64,000 bases of DNA from Protaetiibacter larvae (GCF_008365275.1 NZ_CP043504.1:1798001-1862000), one strand, 5' to 3'; positions 18,527 to 28,442 are shown, numbered from the stretch's first letter. Translations and numbers: made by a program. The notes: generated by a model from the letters alone, not told the origin.

Positions 18527-18851
18527 GGTTCAGGAGCCTACCGGCGGAGCGAAGTACGCTGGATGCATCGCCAAGCCTCCCGTCGTCCACACCGTCACCG
18601 AGCTGCCGCCCTCGCCCGAGCTCGAGCGGCGATCGCGCATGATCAAGTACACGATCGCGATGTCGATCCGCGTCGTGTGCCTCGCGCTGTGTCTCGTGGT
18701 GCCGGGCTGGTGGCTCCTCATCCCCGCCGTCGGCGCCGTCTTCCTGCCGTACTTCGCGGTCGTGATCGCCAACAACGCGCACACCGGCGAGCGCGGGCGG
18801 GTGCGTCGCCCGGGCGCGCTCGTGCGCCGCAATCCGGACGACGCGTCGTGA
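18525..18851 (+). CDS. DUF3099 domain membrane protein
   Basis: Small actinobacterial membrane protein of unknown function. Two hydrophobic helices follow LPPSPELERRSRMIKYTIAM: about SIRVVCLALCLVVPGWWLL and LIPAVGAVFLPYFAVVIA. The tail RPGALVRRNPDD is polar. The only upstream canonical start in frame is the ATG at 18525, which lies antisense on the fabG start codon. A TACGCT hexamer at 18555-18560 is followed six bases later by ATC at 18567, the position where other genes here have their start, so translation may begin there. The stop overlaps the next gene as GTGA. Confidence 0.75.
   Translation: MVQEPTGGAKYAGCIAKPPVVHTVTELPPSPELERRSRMIKYTIAMSIRVVCLALCLVVPGWWLLIPAVGAVFLPYFAVVIANNAHTGERGRVRRPGALVRRNPDDAS
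18535..18540 (-). promoter_or_regulatory. putative -10 (TAGGCT) of fabG
   Basis: Eight bases before the fabG ATG; no Shine-Dalgarno. Confidence 0.4.
18555..18560 (+). promoter_or_regulatory. putative -10 (TACGCT) of the DUF3099-SURF1 operon
   Basis: Six bases before an in-frame ATC (18567) and two before an out-of-frame ATG (18563). It faces away from the fabG hexamer. Confidence 0.35.
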
Positions 18852-19081
18852 TCGGTCTCGGCGACCCCGGCATCCGCTGCTCCTCGGCCGGATGCACGGC
18901 GGACGCCGCGTTCCGGGTGAACTGGCGGAACCCCCGCATCCACGGCCCGGAGCGCGTGAAGGTGTGGCTGGCGTGCGCCGCGCATCGCGACAGCCTCTCC
19001 GGCTATCTGTCGAGCCGGGGCTTCCCGGTGCAGGTGACGCCGCTCGCGGTCGAGCTCGACCGGATCCCGGATCCCGCATGA
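18848..19081 (+). CDS. small conserved-looking protein with a Cys-Cys-Cys-His putative metal site
   Basis: 77 aa. Not a family I can name. Cys11 and Cys16 (GIRCSSAGC) and the C-x2-H pair Cys43/His46 (WLACAAH) could bind zinc in a treble-clef-like fold; that is inference. The middle, FRVNWRNPRIHGPERVKVW, is rich in aromatic and basic residues. GTG start overlaps the DUF3099 stop (GTGA), and its own stop overlaps the SURF1 start (ATGA), so it is translated between the two and may serve oxidase assembly. No membrane segment. Confidence 0.7.
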   Translation: MIGLGDPGIRCSSAGCTADAAFRVNWRNPRIHGPERVKVWLACAAHRDSLSGYLSSRGFPVQVTPLAVELDRIPDPA

Positions 19082-19920
19082 GCGCGACCGCACACGCGCC
19101 CGTCACCGGCTGGCGGCGCTGGGGCGCCTACCTGGCGCTCACCGTGGTCTTCGCGATCGCCTGCGGCCTGCTCTCCTGGTGGCAGTGGGCGCGGCGCGCG
19201 GAGACGGTGGACGAGATCCAGCGCGTCGAGCGCAACTTCGACGCCGAACCGCGGCCGGTGAGCGAGCTGCTGCCCGCCCTCGACTCGTGGCGGCTCGACG
19301 ACGAGTGGGCGCCCGTGCTCGCGACGGGCGAGTATCTCGGCGACGAGGCGCTGCTCGTGCGCAACCGGGTGCGCGGCGGCAAGCCCGGCTTCGAGCAGCT
19401 CGTGCCGTTCCGGCTCGATGACGGAACGGTCTTCATCGTGAACCGCGGCTGGCTGCCGATCGGGAAGACCCAGGACTCCCCCGACAGCGTTCCGGCACCG
19501 CCGAGCGGCGAGGTGACCGTGGTCGCTCGCCTGCGTCAGGGCGAGCCGGAGCTGCCGGGGCGCACCGCGCCGGAGGGGCAGATCCCCTCGATCGACCTGA
19601 CCACGATCGTGGACGACCTCGGCGTGCCGGGCTTCACGGGCGCCTACGGCGTGCTCGCGAGCGAGGACCCGGCCGTCGACGAGATGCCGTTCCCCGCGAT
19701 CCGGCCCGAGGCGGACGAGGGACCGCACCTCTCCTACGCGCTGCAGTGGATCGCCTTCGGCATCCTGGCCTTCATCGGCCTGTTCTGGGCCTGGCGCCGC
19801 GAGCGGCGTATCGCCGCGCTCCCCGCGGAGCTGCAGGCCGCCGCGCGGGCGCCGAGACGCCGCCACGTCGACGCCGACGTCGAGGACGCGATCCTGGACT
19901 CTCACGCGCCGAGCGAATAG
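19078..19920 (+). CDS. SURF1 family cytochrome oxidase biogenesis protein
   Basis: Membrane protein linked to assembly of the haem a/copper centre of cytochrome c oxidase, 280 aa. The first helix (about 14-31, LALTVVFAIACGLLSWWQW) is followed by a large outer domain with LVPFRLDDGTVFIVNRGWLP, the most conserved SURF1 stretch, and a second helix near 222-240 (LQWIAFGILAFIGLFWAW). The C-terminal tail is basic then acidic. The ATG overlaps the upstream stop. ctaA and ctaB, the haem A genes, lie about 7-9 kb away. Confidence 0.92.
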   Translation: MSATAHAPVTGWRRWGAYLALTVVFAIACGLLSWWQWARRAETVDEIQRVERNFDAEPRPVSELLPALDSWRLDDEWAPVLATGEYLGDEALLVRNRVRGGKPGFEQLVPFRLDDGTVFIVNRGWLPIGKTQDSPDSVPAPPSGEVTVVARLRQGEPELPGRTAPEGQIPSIDLTTIVDDLGVPGFTGAYGVLASEDPAVDEMPFPAIRPEADEGPHLSYALQWIAFGILAFIGLFWAWRRERRIAALPAELQAAARAPRRRHVDADVEDAILDSHAPSE

Positions 19921-19952
19921 CTCGGTCGCGGACGCATCGAGCTCGCCCCGGC

Positions 19953-21551
<1,599 letters not shown>

Positions 21552-21608
21552 AGCAGAAGTCCGTTTCTTCGGGAGGGTGGTGACAAGGGGGCAGATGTGC
21601 CAGCCCGC

Positions 21609-21615
21609 TAGTCTA
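21609..21615. promoter_or_regulatory. symmetrical -10 shared by bioY and the ABC-F gene
   Basis: TAGTCTA reads as TAGTCT on the plus strand and TAGACT on the minus strand, with bioY 53 bases to the right and the ABC-F start 57 bases to the left. Confidence 0.35.
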
Positions 21616-21667
21616 ACCGGAGGGCCTGAACGCCCATTCCCTCGCCGGCCCACCACCGAAGGACCCC

Positions 21668-22279
21668 ATGACCGCGATCGCCCCGTCCCCCCGCCTCGTG
21701 CTCGCCGACCGCGTGCTGCCGCGCCGTCTCGCCACCGACCTCGCGCTCGTCGCGGGTGGTGCCCTGCTGACGGCGCTGCTCGCGCAGGTGTCGATCCCCC
21801 TGTGGCCGGTGCCGATCACGGGTCAGACGCTCGCGGTGCTGCTCGTCGGTGCGTCGCTCGGGGCGGTGCGCGGCGGCGCATCGCTGCTGCTGTACGCGCT
21901 GCTCGGCTTCGCAGGCCTGCCCTTCTACGCGCCCCAGCCCGACGGCAGCCACCTCACCGGTCTCGTCGCCCTCGCGGCTCCGAGCTTCGGCTTCATCGTC
22001 GGCTTCATCCCCGCTGCGGCGTTCGTCGGCTGGCTCTCAGAACGGACCTGGGATCGCAAGTTCCTCAAGGCGCTCGCCACCTTCGCGGGCGGCTCGCTCG
22101 TGGTCTTCGCGATCGGCCTCCCCTGGCTCGCCGTCGTCACCGGCGCGAACCTCGAGCAGACTCTCGAGTGGGGCCTCTACCCCTTCATCGTCGGTGGCAT
22201 CATCAAGGCCGTCATCGCCGCGATCCTGCTGCCGCTCGCCTGGAAGGGCGCCGACGCGATCGCCGCGCGTCGCGACTGA
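21668..22279 (+). CDS. bioY: biotin transporter BioY
   Basis: Substrate-binding S component of an ECF-type biotin importer, 203 aa, about six membrane helices. Typical features: ALLAQVSIPLWPVPITGQTLAVLL, LYALLGFAGLPFYA and PSFGFIVGFIPAA with its Gly/Phe-rich helix. The ECF ATPase genes (bioM, bioN) are not adjacent, so it works with a shared module or alone. SD GAAGGA before ATG. No biotin repressor site was recognised. Confidence 0.94.
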   Translation: MTAIAPSPRLVLADRVLPRRLATDLALVAGGALLTALLAQVSIPLWPVPITGQTLAVLLVGASLGAVRGGASLLLYALLGFAGLPFYAPQPDGSHLTGLVALAAPSFGFIVGFIPAAAFVGWLSERTWDRKFLKALATFAGGSLVVFAIGLPWLAVVTGANLEQTLEWGLYPFIVGGIIKAVIAAILLPLAWKGADAIAARRD

Positions 22280-22289
22280 TCAGTCCGCA

Positions 22290-22349
22290 TGGCGCGGTTT
22301 CGGCCGGATGGCACCTGCGAAACCGCGCCATCCAGCCGAAACCGCGCCA
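22290..22349. repeat. long inverted repeat with a competing inner arm, between convergent genes
   Basis: 22-base arms 22290-22311 and 22328-22349 pair with one mismatch. A second reverse-complement copy of the arm tip (22318-22331) sits in the loop and pairs perfectly over 14 bases with 22289-22302, so two hairpins are mutually exclusive. It starts 10 bases after bioY and lies before the convergent sufT stop; it could act as a terminator. Confidence 0.85.
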
Positions 22350-22370
22350 GATCGCCCAGCGCGGCCACGC

Positions 22371-22391
22371 GGCTGTCGGCTGTCGGCTGTC
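22371..22391. repeat. three tandem copies of GGCTGTC
   Basis: Perfect 7-base tandem triplet whose last copy enters the stop codon of the sufT-like gene. Confidence 0.8.
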
Positions 22392-22719
22392 AGATGCTGA
22401 AGCCGATCGCGCGCATCATGTCGCGGCCGTCGTCGGTGATGCGCTCCGGGCCCCACGGCGGCATCCACACCCAGTTGATGCGGAAGCGTTCGACGATGCC
22501 GTCGAGGGCCTGCGCGGTCTGCTCCTCGATCACATCGGTGAGGGGGCAGCCGGCCGAGGTGAGGGTCATCGAGATGATGAGCGCGTCGTTCTCGTCGTCC
22601 CAGGTGAGGTCGTAGATGAGCCCCAGGTCGACGATGTTGACCCCGAGCTCGGGGTCGATGACGTCCTTCAGCCCCTCCTCGACGCTGTCGAAGAGGGCGG
22701 GCTCGAGCGAGGTGGCCAC
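22390..22719 (-). CDS. sufT: MIP18/DUF59 family Fe-S assembly factor (SufT-like)
   Basis: 109 aa. DUF59 domain: LKDVIDPELGVNIVDLGLIYDL followed by MTLTSAGCPLTDVIEEQ with the conserved reactive Cys, and the family-typical end VWMPPWGPERITDDGRDMMRAIGFSI. Helps Fe-S maturation. Last gene of the suf operon; GTG start three bases after the sufC stop. Confidence 0.92.
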   Translation of the reverse strand: MATSLEPALFDSVEEGLKDVIDPELGVNIVDLGLIYDLTWDDENDALIISMTLTSAGCPLTDVIEEQTAQALDGIVERFRINWVWMPPWGPERITDDGRDMMRAIGFSI

Positions 22720-22722
22720 GGC

Positions 22723-23481
22723 TCAGGCCTGCGCCACGAGGTAGCGGTCGTAGCCTTCGTCCTCGAGGCGCTCGGCGAGCTCGGCGCCGCCCTCCTCGGC
22801 GACCTTGCCGTCGACGAAGACGTGCACGAAGTCGGGCGTGATGTAGCGCAGGATGCGCGTGTAGTGCGTGATGAGCAGGATTCCGAGACCGGTCTCGCTG
22901 TGCGCGCGGTTGACGCCCTCGGAGACGATCTTGAGGGCGTCGACGTCGAGGCCGGAGTCGGTCTCGTCGAGCACCGCGAACTTCGGCTTCAGCAGCTCGA
23001 GCTGCAGGATCTCGTGGCGCTTCTTCTCGCCGCCGGAGAAGCCCTCGTTGACGTTGCGGGCCGCGAACGAGGGGTCCATCCGCAGCTTGCCCATGGCGTC
23101 CTTCACGGTGGCGCCCCAGTGCCGGATCGAGGGCTCCTCGCCGTCGATCGCGGTCTTCGCGGTGCGCAGGAAGTTGGTCACGGTGACGCCGGGGATCTCG
23201 ACCGGGTACTGCATCGCGAGGAAAAGTCCCGCGCGGGCGCGCTCGTCGACGCTCATGGCGAGCACGTCCTCGCCGTCGAGGGTGATCGTGCCACCCTCGA
23301 CGTGGTAGCGGGGGTGACCGGCGATCGTGTACGCGAGGGTCGACTTGCCCGAGCCGTTGGGGCCCATGACGGCATGGATCTCGCCCTCCTTGATCGTCAG
23401 GTCGACGCCCTTGAGGATGTGCTTGGTGCCCTGGTCGGTCTCGATCGACACCTTGAGGTCGCGGATTTCGAGGGTGGACAT
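22723..23481 (-). CDS. sufC: Fe-S cluster assembly ATPase SufC
   Basis: ABC-type ATPase of the SufBCD scaffold, 252 aa, cytoplasmic. Walker A GPNGSGKSTLAYTIAGHP, signature FSGGEKKRHEILQLEL, Walker B FAVLDETDSGLDVDAL, plus the SufC-specific YPVEIPGVTVTNFLR. SD-like AAAGG before ATG. Works with SufB and SufD encoded upstream. Confidence 0.97.
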   Translation of the reverse strand: MSTLEIRDLKVSIETDQGTKHILKGVDLTIKEGEIHAVMGPNGSGKSTLAYTIAGHPRYHVEGGTITLDGEDVLAMSVDERARAGLFLAMQYPVEIPGVTVTNFLRTAKTAIDGEEPSIRHWGATVKDAMGKLRMDPSFAARNVNEGFSGGEKKRHEILQLELLKPKFAVLDETDSGLDVDALKIVSEGVNRAHSETGLGILLITHYTRILRYITPDFVHVFVDGKVAEEGGAELAERLEDEGYDRYLVAQA

Positions 23482-23493
23482 GGTGTTGCCTTT

Positions 23494-23820
23494 CTAGACC
23501 GCGAGCCGGACGCTCGGGTCGATGTAGACCTGGCCGTCGAGGACCTCGACGGCGAAGACGGGGACCGGCTCGTAGGCCGGCAGGTTGAGGGGGGCGCCCG
23601 TGGTGAGCGAGAACTTGGAGCCGTGCGCCCAGCATTCGAGGCCGTCGTCTTCGACGAAGCCCTCCGAGAGCGAGATGTCGCCGTGCGTGCAGGTGTCGCC
23701 GATCGCGTGGACGGCACCCTCGGAGTCGCGCACGACCGCGATCGCGACCCCGTCGAGCACGACACGGCGGGCGCTGGCGGGCGAGAGCTCGTCGACCGAG
23801 CACACCTTCTGCGCGGTCAT
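23494..23820 (-). CDS. Rieske [2Fe-2S] ferredoxin-like protein in the suf operon
   Basis: 108 aa, a stand-alone Rieske domain as in ferredoxin subunits of non-haem iron oxygenases. Ligands are CTHGDISLSEG (C-x-H) and CWAHGSKFSL (C-x2-H). Start chosen at the ATG that overlaps the sufD stop (ATGA), which makes it translationally coupled. No oxygenase gene is nearby; a role as an electron donor to, or client of, the Suf machine is inferred from position only. Confidence 0.92.
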   Translation of the reverse strand: MTAQKVCSVDELSPASARRVVLDGVAIAVVRDSEGAVHAIGDTCTHGDISLSEGFVEDDGLECWAHGSKFSLTTGAPLNLPAYEPVPVFAVEVLDGQVYIDPSVRLAV

Positions 23821-24986
23821 CGGGATGCCACCAGCTCGGCTTCGAGGGCGGCGAGCAGGCGTGCCTCGAGCACGGGCTCTCCGATCTTCTGCACGATCTC
23901 GCTGAGGAAGCCGAGCACGACGAGGCGACGGGCCTCGTCTTCGCTGATGCCCCGGGCCTGCAGGTAGAACAGCTGCTCGTCGTCGAAGCGTCCGGTGGCG
24001 GAGGCGTGGCCGGCGCCTTCGATGTCGCCCGTCTCGATCTCGAGGTTGGGGATGGAGTCGGCGCGCGTGCCGTCGGAGAGGACGAGGTTGCGGTTCTGCT
24101 CGTAGGTGTCGGTGCCGGTCGCACCGGGGCCGATGAGCACATCCCCCACCCACACGGTGCGGGCACCGTCGCCGTTGAGCGCGCCCTTGTAGGTGACGCG
24201 GCTGCGGGTGTGCGGCGCCTCATGGTGCACGTAGACGCGCTGCTCGAGGTGCTGGCCGGCGTCGGCGAAGTACACGCCGAGCAGTTCCGCCTCGGCGCCT
24301 TCGCCCGCGAGGTGGGCGGAGGGGTTCACGCGCACCACGGACCCGCCGAGCGAGACGACGATGTGCTTGAGCGTGGCGCCGCGCCCCACGCGGGCGAACT
24401 GGCTGGCCAGGTGCAGCGCGGGGTCGTCCCATTGCTGCACGCTCACGACGGTGATGTGGGCGTCGTCGTCGAGCACGATCTCGAGGTTCTCGCTCAGCTG
24501 TGCCGGACCGCGGTTGTCGAGCACGACGAGCCCGGTGGCGCCCGTCGCGGCGGTGATCACGGTGTGGGCGGCACGGGGTGCGTCCCCGAGGCCGGTGCGC
24601 GTGAGGGTGAGCGTCTCGGCGTCGCCGTCGAGATGGATGTGCAGCGCCTTCTCGAAGCTCGACCAGGCGTTGGCGGCCGCCCGCTCCTCGGGCGTGCCGG
24701 CGGTGCCGATGAGCTCGCTCGTGCGGTCGATCCATTCGACGGTCGTGCCGGCCGACTCCGGGTAGAGGATCGCGTAGGGCGCGCCGTCGAGCTCGCCGTC
24801 GATGAGCGCGCGGACGCGCTCGACCGGGCTGAGCTTCCACTCCGCCTCGAGGCCGGTGACCTCGGGGAAGGCGTCGTGCGAGGTCGAGGCGAAGCGCTCC
24901 GAACGCGTCTGGACGGGGGCCTTGCCCCATCCACCGTGCGAGTGCTCCGTCAGGCCGTGCTGTTGCGTCTGAACGGGCGTGCTCAC
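23817..24986 (-). CDS. sufD: Fe-S cluster assembly protein SufD
   Basis: 389 aa, beta-helix scaffold partner of SufB. Features: PESAGTTVEWIDR, VVVLDNRGPAQLSENLEIVL, THTRSRVTYKGALNGDGARTVW-type core (around DVLIGPGATGTDTYEQNRNL) and the C-terminal HASATGRFDDEQLFYLQARG shared with SufB. GTG start directly abuts the sufB stop TAA. Confidence 0.95.
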   Translation of the reverse strand: MSTPVQTQQHGLTEHSHGGWGKAPVQTRSERFASTSHDAFPEVTGLEAEWKLSPVERVRALIDGELDGAPYAILYPESAGTTVEWIDRTSELIGTAGTPEERAAANAWSSFEKALHIHLDGDAETLTLTRTGLGDAPRAAHTVITAATGATGLVVLDNRGPAQLSENLEIVLDDDAHITVVSVQQWDDPALHLASQFARVGRGATLKHIVVSLGGSVVRVNPSAHLAGEGAEAELLGVYFADAGQHLEQRVYVHHEAPHTRSRVTYKGALNGDGARTVWVGDVLIGPGATGTDTYEQNRNLVLSDGTRADSIPNLEIETGDIEGAGHASATGRFDDEQLFYLQARGISEDEARRLVVLGFLSEIVQKIGEPVLEARLLAALEAELVASR

Positions 24987-26405
24987 TTAACCGACACTGC
25001 CTTCCATGCTCATCTCGATGAGCTTGTTGAGTTCGAGCGCGTACTCCATGGGCAGCTCGCGCGCGATGGGCTCGATGAAGCCGCGCACGATCATGGCCAT
25101 GGCCTCGTCTTCCGGCATCCCGCGGGACTGCAGGTAGAACAGCTGCTCCTCGCTCACGCGCGACACGGTCGCCTCGTGGCCGAGCTGCACGTCGTCGACG
25201 CGGATGTCGATCGCCGGGTAGGTGTCCGAGCGCGAGATGGTGTCGACGAGCAGCGCGTCGCAGCGCACCGTGTTGGCCGCGTGGTGGGCGTTCTCGGCCA
25301 CCCGCACCTCGCCACGGTAGCCGGCGCGGCCGCCGCCGCGGGCGATCGACTTCGACACGATCGAGCTCGTCGTGTACGGCGCCATGTGGATCATCTTGGC
25401 GCCGGCGTCCTGGTGCTGGCCGGGGCCGGCGAAGGCCACCGAGAGCGTCTCGCCCTTGGCGTGCTCGCCCACGAGGTAGATCGACGGGTACTTCATCGTG
25501 ACCTTGGATCCGATGTTGCCGTCGATCCACTCCATCGTCGCGCCCTCGTGCGCGATCGCGCGCTTGGTGACGAGGTTGTAGACGTTGTTCGACCAGTTCT
25601 GGATGGTCGTGTACCGGACGCGGGCGTTCTTCTTGACGATGATCTCGACGACGGCCGAGTGCAGCGAGTCGGACTTGTAGATCGGGGCGGTGCAGCCCTC
25701 GATGTAGTGCACGTAGGAGCCCTCGTCGGCGATGATGAGCGTGCGCTCGAACTGGCCCATGTTCTCCGTGTTGATGCGGAAGTAGGCCTGCAGCGGGATC
25801 TCCACGTGCACGCCCTTCGGCACGTAGACGAACGATCCGCCCGACCACACCGCGGTGTTGAGCGCGGCGAACTTGTTGTCACCGGCGGGGATCACGGTGC
25901 CGAAGTACTCCTGGAAGATCTCCGGGTGCTCGCGCAGCGCGGTGTCGGTGTCGAGGAAGATCACACCCTGCGCCTCGAGGTCCTCGCGGATCTGGTGGTA
26001 CACCACCTCCGACTCGTACTGGGCGGCGACGCCCGCGACGAGCCGCTGGCGCTCCGCCTCCGGGATGCCGAGCTTCTCGTAGGTGTTCTTGATGTCCTCG
26101 GGAAGCTCCTCCCAGCTCTGGGCCTGCTTCTCGGTGGAGCGCACGAAGTACTTGATGTTGTCGAAGTCGATGCCCGTGAGGTCGGCTCCCCAGGTGGGCA
26201 TGGGCTTCATGCCGAAGATCTTGAGCGCCTTGAGGCGGTTCTTGAGCATCCATTCGGGCTCGCTCTTGAGCGTCGAGATGTCGGTGACGACCTCCTCGGA
26301 GATGCCGCGGCGGGCGGAGGCGCCGGCAGCGTCCGAGTCGGACCAGCCGAACTCGTACTGCCCGAGGCTCGCGAGCTCCGGACGGTCGATGAGCACGTCT
26401 GACAT
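24987..26405 (-). CDS. sufB: Fe-S cluster assembly protein SufB
   Basis: 472 aa, main scaffold on which clusters are built. Conserved blocks: [52 protein letters not shown] with a conserved Cys, and [20 protein letters not shown]. First gene of sufB-sufD-Rieske-sufC-sufT. SD GAGAGGT before ATG. No sufR repressor gene precedes it; ctaA does. The cysteine desulfurase (sufS) and sufU are not in the operon. There is no intein. Confidence 0.97.
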   Translation of the reverse strand: MSDVLIDRPELASLGQYEFGWSDSDAAGASARRGISEEVVTDISTLKSEPEWMLKNRLKALKIFGMKPMPTWGADLTGIDFDNIKYFVRSTEKQAQSWEELPEDIKNTYEKLGIPEAERQRLVAGVAAQYESEVVYHQIREDLEAQGVIFLDTDTALREHPEIFQEYFGTVIPAGDNKFAALNTAVWSGGSFVYVPKGVHVEIPLQAYFRINTENMGQFERTLIIADEGSYVHYIEGCTAPIYKSDSLHSAVVEIIVKKNARVRYTTIQNWSNNVYNLVTKRAIAHEGATMEWIDGNIGSKVTMKYPSIYLVGEHAKGETLSVAFAGPGQHQDAGAKMIHMAPYTTSSIVSKSIARGGGRAGYRGEVRVAENAHHAANTVRCDALLVDTISRSDTYPAIDIRVDDVQLGHEATVSRVSEEQLFYLQSRGMPEDEAMAMIVRGFIEPIARELPMEYALELNKLIEMSMEGSVG

Positions 26406-26489
26406 GGGGCTACCTCTCTTCCACCGAAGCGAACCATTCCGCTCGTGTCGGCATTCCGGGTGGTCGGGCGCACGCGCTCCAACCTCCTG

Positions 26490-26495
26490 ATTCTA
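26490..26495 (-). promoter_or_regulatory. possible -10 (TAGAAT) for the suf operon
   Basis: Lies at the 3' end of ctaA, about 84 bases before the sufB start; no good -35 seen. Read-through from ctaA is the alternative. Confidence 0.25.
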
Positions 26496-27458
26496 CAGGG
26501 TGCGGGTCGCCGAAGGCTGGGCGTGAGCCGTCGAGTCGCGCACGGCCCACAACCGCGGATCCGTGTCGAGCAGCACCCGCAGTGCGCCCACCCACACGAG
26601 CGCCGCGAGCACGACGTGCGCGATCACGAGCACCTCGGGGAGCCCGATGAGCGATTGCGTCGCGCCGACCGCGAGCTGTACGAGCAGCACGAGCAGGAAG
26701 ATCCCCACCCGGCGGAGGGCGAGGCGACCGCCTTCCTCGGCGCGCAGCCGGAACGCCAGGGCGGTGGCGAGCGCGAGCACGAGGACGGCGACGAGGCCGT
26801 GCACCCAGACGACGACGGTCCAGTCGAAGCCCATCCGCGGCACCTCGCTCGAGTCCCCGGCGTGCGGCCCGGATCCGGTGACGAGCGTGCCGGCGAGGAT
26901 GAGGGCGGCGGCCGCGATCACGAGCGCCCAGGCGAGTGAACGCGATGCGATGGACGGACGCGGCCCGTCTCCCCCGTGCCATCTCGCCCTATGCCAGGTG
27001 AAGGTCGCACAGGCGAGCAGCCCCATGGCGAGCACGAAGTGCAGCGCGACGATCCAGGGGTTGAGCTTGTACCAGACGCTGAACCCGCCGGCGACGGCGT
27101 TGGCGATGACGAGCCAGAACATCGACCAGGCGAGCCGCGTCAGGGTGCGGTCGCGCCGCGGCTGCAGCCGTGCCGCGACGATCGCCCAGCCCACGGCGGC
27201 GATGAGCACGCTCGTGAGCAGGCGATTCGTCTGCTCGATGAGGGTGTGGATCGAGTCGGGCACCAGCTGGATGACGTTGGTCCCGTCGCAGGTGGGCCAG
27301 TCGGGGCAGCCGAGCCCCGAGCCGGTGACCCGCACGGTGGCCCCGCCCAGCACGATGAGGATGCTCGCCACGAGAGCCGCGGTGGTCCCCCAGCGCAGCG
27401 CGCGGGCGCCCAGGGTCCAGCGTTCGGCCGCCCAGCCGAGCGGCGTTCTCAGCCGCAT
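26493..27458 (-). CDS. ctaA: haem A synthase (COX15/CtaA)
   Basis: Membrane enzyme converting haem O to haem A for cytochrome aa3 oxidase, 321 aa with about eight helices. Loop cysteine pair in GSGLGCPDWPTCDG, IHTLIEQTNRLLTS, and haem-ligand histidines in PWIVALHFVLAM, VWVHGLVAVL and VIAHVVLAAL. ATG overlaps the ctaB stop by one base (TGATG), so the two haem enzymes are coupled. Confidence 0.93.
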   Translation of the reverse strand: MRLRTPLGWAAERWTLGARALRWGTTAALVASILIVLGGATVRVTGSGLGCPDWPTCDGTNVIQLVPDSIHTLIEQTNRLLTSVLIAAVGWAIVAARLQPRRDRTLTRLAWSMFWLVIANAVAGGFSVWYKLNPWIVALHFVLAMGLLACATFTWHRARWHGGDGPRPSIASRSLAWALVIAAAALILAGTLVTGSGPHAGDSSEVPRMGFDWTVVVWVHGLVAVLVLALATALAFRLRAEEGGRLALRRVGIFLLVLLVQLAVGATQSLIGLPEVLVIAHVVLAALVWVGALRVLLDTDPRLWAVRDSTAHAQPSATRTL

Positions 27459-28429
27459 CAGAACGGGATCGGGATGAAGACGAGCGGGTCGACGCCGACC
27501 GCGATGAACACGAGGGTGAGGTAGGTGATGCTCGCGTGGAAGACCCGCATGGGCTTGACCTCGCCGGGGCGGATCGCGGCGGCGTACAGCCGGTGCGACT
27601 CGACGAGGAACCAGGCGCCCGAGAGCGCCGCGACGACCGCGTAGACGACGCCCATCGGCGCGAGCGGCACGAGCAGCAGGGAGCAGACCACGGTCGCCCA
27701 GGCGTAGAGCACGACCTGCAGGCCGACCGCGGTGCGACCGCGCACGACGGCCAGCATCGGCACCTCGGCTGCCGCGTAGTCGTCCTTGTAGCGCATCGAC
27801 AGCGGCCAGTAGTGCGGCGGGGTCCACAGGAACACGATGCCGAAGAGGATCACGGGCGCCCAGGAGAGCGAGCCGGTCACCGCCGCCCAGCCGATGAGCA
27901 CCGGCATGCACCCGGCGGCGCCGCCCCACACGATGTTCTGCGGGGTGCGGCGCTTGAGGATGAGCGTGTAGACGAGGACGTAGAAGGCGATCGCCGCGAA
28001 GGAGAGCGCCGCCGCGAGCCAGGTGGTGAAGATCCCGAGCACCGCGATCGAGACGACGCCCGACACCCAGGCGAAGACGAGCGCCTCGCGCGGGCTCAGC
28101 TCCCCCGTCACGAGCGGACGGTTCTGGGTGCGCTTCATGAGCCGGTCGATGTCGCGGTCGATGTAGCAGTTGAAGGCGTTCGCGCTCGCCGCCGAGAGGC
28201 TGCCGCCCACGAGCGTCGCGACGACGAGCCCGAGGAAGTGCAGATCCAGGCGGCCCTGCGCCGCGAGGATCATCACCGGGGCCGTCGTGACCAGCAGGAG
28301 CTCGATGACCCGCGGCTTGGTGAGGGCGAGGTAGGCCCGTGCCTTGCGTCCGAACGTCATCCGTTCGGCGCTCGTCCGCTCGGGGGTCGTCGCCGCGACC
28401 GCGGGGACGCTCGGAGCGGAATGCTGCAT
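27458..28429 (-). CDS. ctaB: protohaem IX farnesyltransferase (haem O synthase)
   Basis: UbiA-superfamily membrane prenyltransferase, 323 aa, about nine helices. Asp-rich motif [20 protein letters not shown] and the second motif region [16 protein letters not shown]. Uses farnesyl diphosphate to make haem O, the substrate of ctaA next door. Leaderless-type start: TACACT seven bases before the ATG. Divergent from tkt. Confidence 0.95.
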   Translation of the reverse strand: MQHSAPSVPAVAATTPERTSAERMTFGRKARAYLALTKPRVIELLLVTTAPVMILAAQGRLDLHFLGLVVATLVGGSLSAASANAFNCYIDRDIDRLMKRTQNRPLVTGELSPREALVFAWVSGVVSIAVLGIFTTWLAAALSFAAIAFYVLVYTLILKRRTPQNIVWGGAAGCMPVLIGWAAVTGSLSWAPVILFGIVFLWTPPHYWPLSMRYKDDYAAAEVPMLAVVRGRTAVGLQVVLYAWATVVCSLLLVPLAPMGVVYAVVAALSGAWFLVESHRLYAAAIRPGEVKPMRVFHASITYLTLVFIAVGVDPLVFIPIPF

Positions 28430-28436
28430 GCCTTCG

Positions 28437-28442
28437 AGTGTA
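28437..28442 (-). promoter_or_regulatory. leaderless -10 (TACACT) of ctaB-ctaA
   Basis: Seven bases before the ATG at 28429. Confidence 0.45.

Noticed and set aside
15873-19106. Very long open frame on the minus strand opposite glgC, serB and SURF1-operon genes
   Set aside because: Low-complexity Arg/His/Asp-rich translation typical of antisense frames in GC-rich DNA; the true genes on this stretch are unmistakable.
21616-21667. Riboswitch ahead of bioY
   Set aside because: The leader is about 50 bases with no recognisable riboswitch core; too short for known vitamin riboswitches.
24987-26405. Intein in SufB, as found in mycobacteria
   Set aside because: The protein is of normal length with uninterrupted SufB motifs.
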